Assembly (NCBI RefSeq): GCF_004327285.1
Contig: NZ_QJUI01000011.1
Span: forward strand, 158,842-222,841
DNA length: 64,000 nt
Reading direction: 5' to 3'
Source: Phytopseudomonas daroniae
GTDB taxonomy: Bacteria > Pseudomonadota > Gammaproteobacteria > Pseudomonadales > Pseudomonadaceae
Shown: positions 59,003 to 64,000 of the stretch, piece after piece
How the letters are laid out: every line of letters begins with the position of its first letter
Position numbering within the stretch: the stretch's first letter is position 1
Translations under genes and position numbers: made by a program
Notes under the pieces: generated by a model
Databases searched by the model: none
What the model was told of the DNA's origin: nothing
Seen by the model: only the letters and a program-made list of their open reading frames with translations

Positions 59003-59944
59003 TTAGTCCAGGGATCGCCTGAGAGAGGCAGACACATGATCAATGCTGCACTGCCCTCCGAGAAACCATGTTACCTGTAGCTTTCCACTGCTCTTCAGCG
59101 TTCTTAGAATGTGATCCACCAGAAACCGCTTAATACCCAGTTTCCCCTGAAGCTCGACGTTGCTGGCTACTTCCTCATTGACTATTAAGGAGATAGCCTT
59201 TCGGGCAAGCCCTGCATAGTCAGGTACATGTTGACGAGCGTAGAGCTCAAATCCAGCCTGGGATATTGAAACACCATGCAAGCTTCCCGAAAGATCTCTG
59301 CTCCACTCAATTGTGCCGTGTTCCGTTAAGTACTCAATAGAATCCTTCAGTTGCTGCAAGGGCAATACGAACTCACCGCCTTCCTTAAATGCCGCTTCAC
59401 CAACAATCGGAGTGCCCGAGTTCAGCGCGGCCTCGCAAGCCAGCTTTATGACAAGGCTATCCACGTTGTTGTGCCCACCTACGCCAACGCCAAAAGAAGC
59501 TACGTATGGTGGCGGGCTCCCTAAAGCTGGTTTCTCCGAGGCGCCGAATATGGTGGCAACGATCTCGTTAAATGCATCATCATAATTTTCGAGATTTTTG
59601 CAACTTACCCACTTGGTCGCCTGTAACACCTGCGGCACTTCGCAATCATCAAGCACGACCGGAATAATTCGGGCTTGCTTATTGATCTTGTTCACCACGG
59701 CAGCATCTAGCTCTTCACGCACCCACGGTTTTACAACGCTGAACTTGGAGAGAACAATAATTACAGCCCTACTCTCTTTAAGCCCCTCCTGGAATATCCG
59801 CTCAACAAGGCTATCCCCAACCTGAATTTCCCATTTGTCGACCCAAGCATCCACTCCGTTTGCTCTAAGCCGTTTTGCAAATTCAATTACAAAACGGTCT
59901 TTATCCTCACTTGCATGACTTACAAACACCTTTGGCGCGACCAT
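59003..59944 (-). CDS. TIR-domain protein, candidate defence effector
   Basis: A 313-residue protein. Residues about 5-135 are a TIR domain: KVFVSHASEDKDRFVIEFAK, GVDAWVDKWEIQVGD, AVIIVLSKFSVVKPWVREEL with the catalytic-type glutamate near 78. Bacterial TIR domains often cleave NAD or make cyclic ADP-ribose signals in phage defence. The remainder (150-313) is of unknown family and ends in a winged-helix-like segment (NVELQGKLGIKRFLVDHILR). ATG 59944 has AAGGA 7 bases upstream. Base composition is more AT-rich than its neighbours and it sits in a prophage remnant, so transfer is likely. No second defence gene adjoins it. Confidence 0.78.
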   Translation of the reverse strand: MVAPKVFVSHASEDKDRFVIEFAKRLRANGVDAWVDKWEIQVGDSLVERIFQEGLKESRAVIIVLSKFSVVKPWVREELDAAVVNKINKQARIIPVVLDDCEVPQVLQATKWVSCKNLENYDDAFNEIVATIFGASEKPALGSPPPYVASFGVGVGGHNNVDSLVIKLACEAALNSGTPIVGEAAFKEGGEFVLPLQQLKDSIEYLTEHGTIEWSRDLSGSLHGVSISQAGFELYARQHVPDYAGLARKAISLIVNEEVASNVELQGKLGIKRFLVDHILRTLKSSGKLQVTWFLGGQCSIDHVSASLRRSLD

Positions 59945-60147
59945 AAATTCATCCTTGTACTGGGGTGACCTTGATAGTGGCATATAGCCGTATCGCAGAA
60001 CAACCCGTCATCCTTTTTGGATGTTAAGCGGGAAATCCATCTTCTTCCGCTGCTGTGCACCACCTCCATTTCTTTAGCATCAGGCCCATTGACGGCACAT
60101 CGCCATCATGCGAAAAGAGCGCTTCATATATCAGAAGGAACTGCTCG

Positions 60148-60288
60148 ATGAAACTGTCTGCCATCACGGCCGCACTTGTACTCCTTTTCTCGGCCTCGGC
60201 TGCCCACGCACACAGCGGCGGCACCGACTCCAAAGGCTGTCACACCAATCACTCTACTGGCGAATACCACTGCCATAACCGTAAGTGA
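60148..60288 (+). CDS. Small secreted YHYH-type protein
   Basis: 46 residues: signal peptide MKLSAITAALVLLFSASA, cleaved near AHA, then a short mature peptide with GCHTNHSTGEYHCHNRK, the His/Cys pattern of YHYH-domain proteins, probably metal-binding. ATG 60148 has AAGGA 9 bases upstream. Divergent from the TIR gene. The function of the family is unknown. Confidence 0.65.
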   Translation: MKLSAITAALVLLFSASAAHAHSGGTDSKGCHTNHSTGEYHCHNRK

Positions 60289-60385
60289 CAGAGCCGCTCG
60301 GCTGCGAGGCCGGGCATTCCCTTACTGCTTCGCAGCCTTCACTGCCTCGACAGGTGCGCACGTGGGTTACTGCGAACTGCGCCCA

Positions 60386-61047
60386 CTACGCACCCTCGCT
60401 CAGGGGATTGCGTGCAGCCTGTAGCTCGCGGAGCAATGCCCGGTAGTGGGCTTTGATCCCCTCTAGATTCTCGATTGTGTAGCGCTTTGGCTCATGCGGC
60501 CCCTCTAGCCACTCCACCTTCTCGGCGCCGATGCGCTGCACCAGGCTGATTCGGTAGTTCACGATGTCGCCGGAGTTGTGGTTGTTGCAGGGCGCGCCTG
60601 CTTCCAGACGTTGAGAGACTCAAAGCGCAGCTCGGGATTGGCGCCCACCGTCCTGTAGTGACCGGCGTGGTATTGCCCCTGGTGGTGCCGGCCGCAACTG
60701 ATACACGGCAGGTCGGCGTCTCGCCGACGTATCCAAGCGTTGAAAGCAGCCTGTGCCTCGCGGAGGTTGTCACCTCGGCTCTTGATTCGCTTCCGAGCTG
60801 TGCGCGTCTCCTGGCGTTCGAGATCAGCCAGGGCCTTGCACGCCCTCTCCCGGTTATCTGGCACCACGGCGGGTGCACAGGCGATTTTGCCGCAGACAGC
60901 CTGGAAGTTGCGTACTGGAGTGAACATCACCTGGCAGGCCTTGCAGCGCTTCTTTCGACGCTCACGGGGCTGGATGCCGCTGGCCTTGAGCGGGACGGTA
61001 CGCCTCAGTTCTGTGCGCTTCATGCCCCCCAGCAGGTCATCGAACAC
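60386..61047 (-). pseudogene. ninG: Phage NinG recombination protein, frameshifted
   Basis: The first part reads RCKACQVMFTPVRNFQAVCG, FNAWIRRRDADLPCISCGRH and GQYHAGHYRTVGANPELRFE, the zinc-binding NinG/Rap layout. Near 60597 the frame breaks: the DNA continues as NNHNSGDIVNYRISLVQRIG in the next frame and runs to a stop at 60386-60388. Restoring one T before GCGCGCCC would rebuild KQCAPCNNH, so a single-base deletion removed a conserved cysteine. NinG is a Holliday-junction-type recombination factor of lambdoid phages. ATG 61023 is an alternative start. Confidence 0.8.
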
Positions 61048-61321
61048 GCCCTTTCCGGCAGGGCCCCATCAGTTCAAGCTTGGTTTCGTAGTCGAGGTGC
61101 AGGAACACCTGGTTCCAGCCCTCGCGGAAGCCGGCGTCAGCTTTGCGCATGATCGGCACGCCTACGTGAAGCTTGCAGTACCGGCGCGCGTCTTCCACGT
61201 CGCCCATGTTCGTCATCTCGGCGATGCGTTGGTACATGGCGAACCACAGGGCGTTCTGATCGAGCGTGCGGTCTTTGCCCGGACGAAGGCTCACCATCAC
61301 GTACTTCTTGTCATGGTACAT
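61037..61321 (-). pseudogene. Phage NinB-like recombination protein, truncated
   Basis: A 94-residue frame: RTLDQNALWFAMYQRIAEM, DVEDARRYCKLHVGVPIMRK and FREGWNQVFLHLDYETKLEL match the N-terminal two thirds of phage NinB-like proteins. After ELMGP the frame changes and stops, while another frame continues into ninG as GKGVFDDLLGGMK. A deletion or frameshift has removed the C-terminal part. Function is presumably lost. Confidence 0.65.
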
Positions 61322-61357
61322 CGCGGTTAGGCTGGTGGCTCAGACCAGAGTGGACAT

Positions 61358-62166
61358 GATCACAACCACCTTCCTACGCCGAATCATCGCTGGCACGGAA
61401 TGGACGTCACCCGGCGTGAAGCGCAACGCCAAGGTGAGGCTGGCATCTATCACTCGATCAGTTGTAGCGGATGGCTTGATGCAGAAGGATCCTGCTGCTC
61501 CCTTGGAAAAGCCGCGGCGCACCCGTCGAGAGGTTGATCTATTCTCCCTCGCGGAGGCAGAACAGATAATCGACCGCCTCTACCAGAACGATCATTGGCC
61601 CGAGCTGATCTACGCGACGCTGTTTGAGTTCCTGATGTTCACCGGCCTCCGTATTTCTGAGGCATTAGCCTTACGCTGGGAGGACATCAACTGGGGCGGC
61701 GGCAGATGCATATTCGCCGCACGGTTGCCCTTGGCGAGATAGAGGAACGAACGAAGACCGGCACAGATCGTTTTGTACTGCTCAATCAGCGCGCCCTGAA
61801 GGCTCTTTGGTTTGCAAAGGGGTATGCCGATCGGCGCCTGCTCGGGATCGGCAGAATCAAATCCACCCCTATGTTTTCCCACTTTCGAAAGGCCAGGAGC
61901 ACGTGAAGCAGACTTCGGATATCCATCACAAGTGGCGTCCAACACTGTCAGAGTTGGGTATCCGCTACAGGCGGCCATATAACTGCCGCCACACCTATGC
62001 CACAATATGCCTAATGTCAGGCTTGAACCCCGCCTTTATTGCCCAGCAGCTCGGCCATTCCGTGCAGATGCTGCTCTCCACATATGCGCGCTGGATCAAC
62101 TCCAAATCGGACTGGGGCGAGCTAGAAAGCTCGAAATTGGTATCGCCCAAAATCCAGCGCAGCTAA
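61358..62166 (+). pseudogene. Phage tyrosine integrase, frameshifted and 5'-truncated
   Basis: Three frames together give a tyrosine recombinase. Frame A (to about 61690): a SAM-like part and the first catalytic Arg in FTGLRISEALALRWEDIN. Frame B (61706-61870): IRRTVALGEIEERTKTGTDR. Frame C (61865-62166): RRPYNCRHTYATICLMSGL (HxxR-type box), QQLGHSVQMLLSTYARWI with the nucleophile Tyr. Two frameshifts and the missing N-terminal arm domain make it inactive. It ends 20 bp before ybiT, so an attachment site probably lies close by. Confidence 0.85.
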
Positions 62167-62186
62167 GTCATTGATAGGTAAGCACT

Positions 62187-63773
62187 TTGATTTCCACAGC
62201 AAATATCACGATGCAGTTCGGTGCCAAGCCGCTGTTCGAGAACGTGTCCGTTAAGTTCAACAACGGCAACCGCTACGGCCTGATCGGCGCCAATGGCTGC
62301 GGCAAGTCGACGTTCATGAAAATCCTCGGTGGCGATCTCGAGCCCTCCGGCGGCCAGGTCATGCTCGAGCCGAACGTGCGTCTCGGCAAGCTGCGCCAGG
62401 ATCAGTTCGCCTACGAAGAATTCAACGTGATCGACACCGTGATCATGGGTCACGAGGAGCTGTGGAAGGTCAAGGCCGAGCGCGATCGTATCTATTCGCT
62501 GCCGGAAATGAGCGAAGAGGATGGCATGAAGGTCGGTGAGCTCGAAGGTGAGTTCGCCGAGATGGACGGCTACACCGCCGAATCCCGTGCCGGCGAGCTG
62601 TTGCTCGGTCTGGGCATCCCGCTGGAACAGCATTTCGGCCCGATGAGCGAAGTCGCCCCCGGCTGGAAGCTGCGCGTGCTGCTGGCTCAGGCATTGTTCT
62701 CCGATCCGGACGTGCTGCTGCTCGACGAACCGACCAACCACCTGGATATCAACACCATCCGCTGGCTGGAAACGATTCTGACGGCGCGTAACAGCACCAT
62801 GATCATCATTTCCCACGACCGTCACTTCCTGAACGCGGTCTGCACCCACATGGCGGATCTGGATTACGGCGAGCTGCGCCTGTTCCCGGGCAACTACGAC
62901 GAATACATGACCGCTGCGACCCAGTCGCGCGAGCAACTGCTGTCGGACAACGCCAAGAAGAAGGCGCAGATTTCCGAGCTGCAGAGCTTCGTCAGCCGCT
63001 TCTCGGCCAACGCCTCGAAAGCCAAGCAGGCCACCAGCCGTGCCAAGCAGATCGACAAGATCCAGCTGGCCGAGGTCAAGCCGTCGAGCCGGGTCAGCCC
63101 ATTCATCCGCTTCGAGCAGACCAAGAAGCTGCATCGCCAGGCCGTGACCATCGAGCAGATGTCCAAGGGCTTCGATGGCAAACCGCTGTTCAAGAACTTC
63201 AGCTTCACCGTCGAAGCCGGCGAGCGCGTCGCGATCATCGGCCCCAACGGCATCGGCAAGACCACCCTGCTGCGCACCCTGGTCGGTGAACTGACCCCGG
63301 ACGCTGGTGCGGTGAAATGGACGGAAAGCGCCGAGGTCGGCTATTACGCCCAGGATCACGCCCACGACTTCGAAGACGACGTGACCCTGTTCGACTGGAT
63401 GGGCCAGTGGACGCAAGGCGAACAGGTCATCCGTGGCACCCTGGGGCGCATGCTGTTCTCCAACGATGAGATCCTCAAGTCGGTCAAGGTGATCTCCGGT
63501 GGTGAGCAGGGTCGCATGCTGTTCGGCAAGTTGATCCTGCAGAAGCCCAACGTGCTGGTGATGGACGAACCGACCAACCACCTGGACATGGAATCCATCG
63601 AAGCGCTCAACCTGGCGCTGGAGAACTACCCGGGCACGCTGATCTTCGTCAGCCATGACCGTGAGTTCGTCGGCTCCCTGGCCACGCGCATCATCGAGCT
63701 GTCGGACAATGGCGTCACCGACTTCAGCGGCACCTACGACGACTACCTGCGCAGCCAGGGCATCATCGTCTGA
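62187..63773 (+). CDS. ybiT: ABC-F ATPase YbiT
   Basis: A 528-residue soluble ABC-F protein with two ATPase domains and no membrane part; ABC-F proteins act on ribosomes. Domain 1: [20 protein letters not shown]; linker with [20 protein letters not shown]; domain 2: [41 protein letters not shown]. Near-colinear with E. coli YbiT ([29 protein letters not shown]). The start is TTG 62187, giving [12 protein letters not shown], with a weak AGG 9 bases upstream. The integrase remnant abuts its upstream region, so its promoter may be altered. Confidence 0.93.
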   Translation: MISTANITMQFGAKPLFENVSVKFNNGNRYGLIGANGCGKSTFMKILGGDLEPSGGQVMLEPNVRLGKLRQDQFAYEEFNVIDTVIMGHEELWKVKAERDRIYSLPEMSEEDGMKVGELEGEFAEMDGYTAESRAGELLLGLGIPLEQHFGPMSEVAPGWKLRVLLAQALFSDPDVLLLDEPTNHLDINTIRWLETILTARNSTMIIISHDRHFLNAVCTHMADLDYGELRLFPGNYDEYMTAATQSREQLLSDNAKKKAQISELQSFVSRFSANASKAKQATSRAKQIDKIQLAEVKPSSRVSPFIRFEQTKKLHRQAVTIEQMSKGFDGKPLFKNFSFTVEAGERVAIIGPNGIGKTTLLRTLVGELTPDAGAVKWTESAEVGYYAQDHAHDFEDDVTLFDWMGQWTQGEQVIRGTLGRMLFSNDEILKSVKVISGGEQGRMLFGKLILQKPNVLVMDEPTNHLDMESIEALNLALENYPGTLIFVSHDREFVGSLATRIIELSDNGVTDFSGTYDDYLRSQGIIV

Positions 63774-63796
63774 CCGCTTGAGCCGAGACAAAAAAG

Positions 63797-63830
63797 AAGC
63801 CCCGTCATCCTTCGGATGACGGGGCTTTTT
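63797..63830 (+). terminator. Rho-independent terminator of ybiT
   Basis: AAGCCCCGTCATCC (63797-63810) pairs with GGATGACGGGGCTT (63814-63827) around a 3-base loop and is followed by TTTTT. A strong intrinsic terminator 24 bp past the stop codon. Confidence 0.92.
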
Positions 63831-63836
63831 CGTGTA

Positions 63837-63880
63837 GATGGGTCGTTGATGGGTATCGTCGCTTCGCTCCTCGACCCATC
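63837..63880. repeat. Pseudomonas-style intergenic repeat
   Basis: GATGGGTCG (63837-63845) and CGACCCATC (63872-63880) are perfect arms. The inner GATGGGTATCG and TCGCTTCGCTC pattern resembles a hairpin repeat common between genes in pseudomonads. The remaining bases to 64000 show no gene. Confidence 0.55.
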
Positions 63881-64000
63881 CTATGTATGGACTCGCCTTT
63901 ACCTGTCAACCCGCTTTGAACAGAGAAACCCGGTTGCATCTATGTATCAGGCCTCAGCAAGGGAGCATCAGGTGCTCCGGGCCACCATTGTTTGAGCTCG

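Noticed and set aside
62163..63791. A 542-codon open frame on - opposite ybiT
   Set aside because: ybiT is unmistakable; the antisense frame is His/Gln/Gly-rich and includes the terminator region.

Overview
The window is GC-rich, densely packed chromosomal DNA of a Pseudomonas-like gammaproteobacterium. This call rests on Pseudomonas-type gene order (msuD-msuC-sfnR, ppiC, ybiT), overlapping ATGA gene junctions, sigma-54 promoters and Pseudomonas-style intergenic hairpin repeats. No rRNA, tRNA, CRISPR array or intact insertion sequence was seen.

Layout. (1) 0-4.5 kb, housekeeping genes: the 3' part of an acetoacetyl-CoA synthetase, a thioredoxin-like protein, a DJ-1/PfpI protein, PpiC and a mercaptopyruvate-type sulfurtransferase. 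(2) 4.5-13.3 kb, a sulfonate-sulfur module: msuD-msuC-sfnR-ssuD on + converges on ssuA-ssuC-ssuB on -, each side preceded by a sigma-54 promoter and an upstream palindrome. (3) 13.3-19.8 kb, a small hypothetical protein, then on - a GNAT/ABC exporter/Nudix/aldo-keto reductase/P-loop kinase operon and an MFS exporter. (4) 19.9-44.5 kb, a large minus-strand island. One operon is TonB receptor, lipoprotein binding protein, two permeases and a double ATPase. A second is a paralogous importer whose permease and ATPase genes are separated by flavin-dependent monooxygenase genes (two SfnB-like, two DszA/NtaA-like) and an aldo-keto reductase. A third TonB receptor stands alone. All three receptor genes have sigma-54 promoters. 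(5) 44.7-57.5 kb, a long minus-strand operon starting with a GntR/FCD regulator. It encodes two taurine/sulfonate-type ABC importers, a zinc-less MDR oxidoreductase, a PaaI thioesterase, a VOC protein, an AMP-forming acyl ligase, a BAAT-like alpha/beta hydrolase and a cytoplasmic gamma-glutamyltransferase-like enzyme. (6) 57.5-62.2 kb, a decayed prophage (frameshifted ninG, truncated ninB-like gene, frameshifted integrase) that carries an intact TIR-domain gene, a VOC gene and a YHYH peptide. (7) 62.2-64 kb, ybiT (ABC-F) with a strong terminator and a repeat.

How it works together (inference). Regions 2 and 4 look like one sulfur-starvation regulon: outer-membrane receptors and ABC importers bring in organosulfur compounds, reduced-flavin monooxygenases release sulfite, and the SfnR-type activator without a receiver domain switches on the sigma-54 promoters. 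Four of the five promoters have, at 67 or 79 bp upstream, an inverted repeat with a shared TGT/ACA core (three convincing, one weak). No flavin reductase gene lies in the window. Region 5 looks like a separate GntR-controlled uptake and breakdown pathway for an amide- or acyl-type compound that I cannot name.
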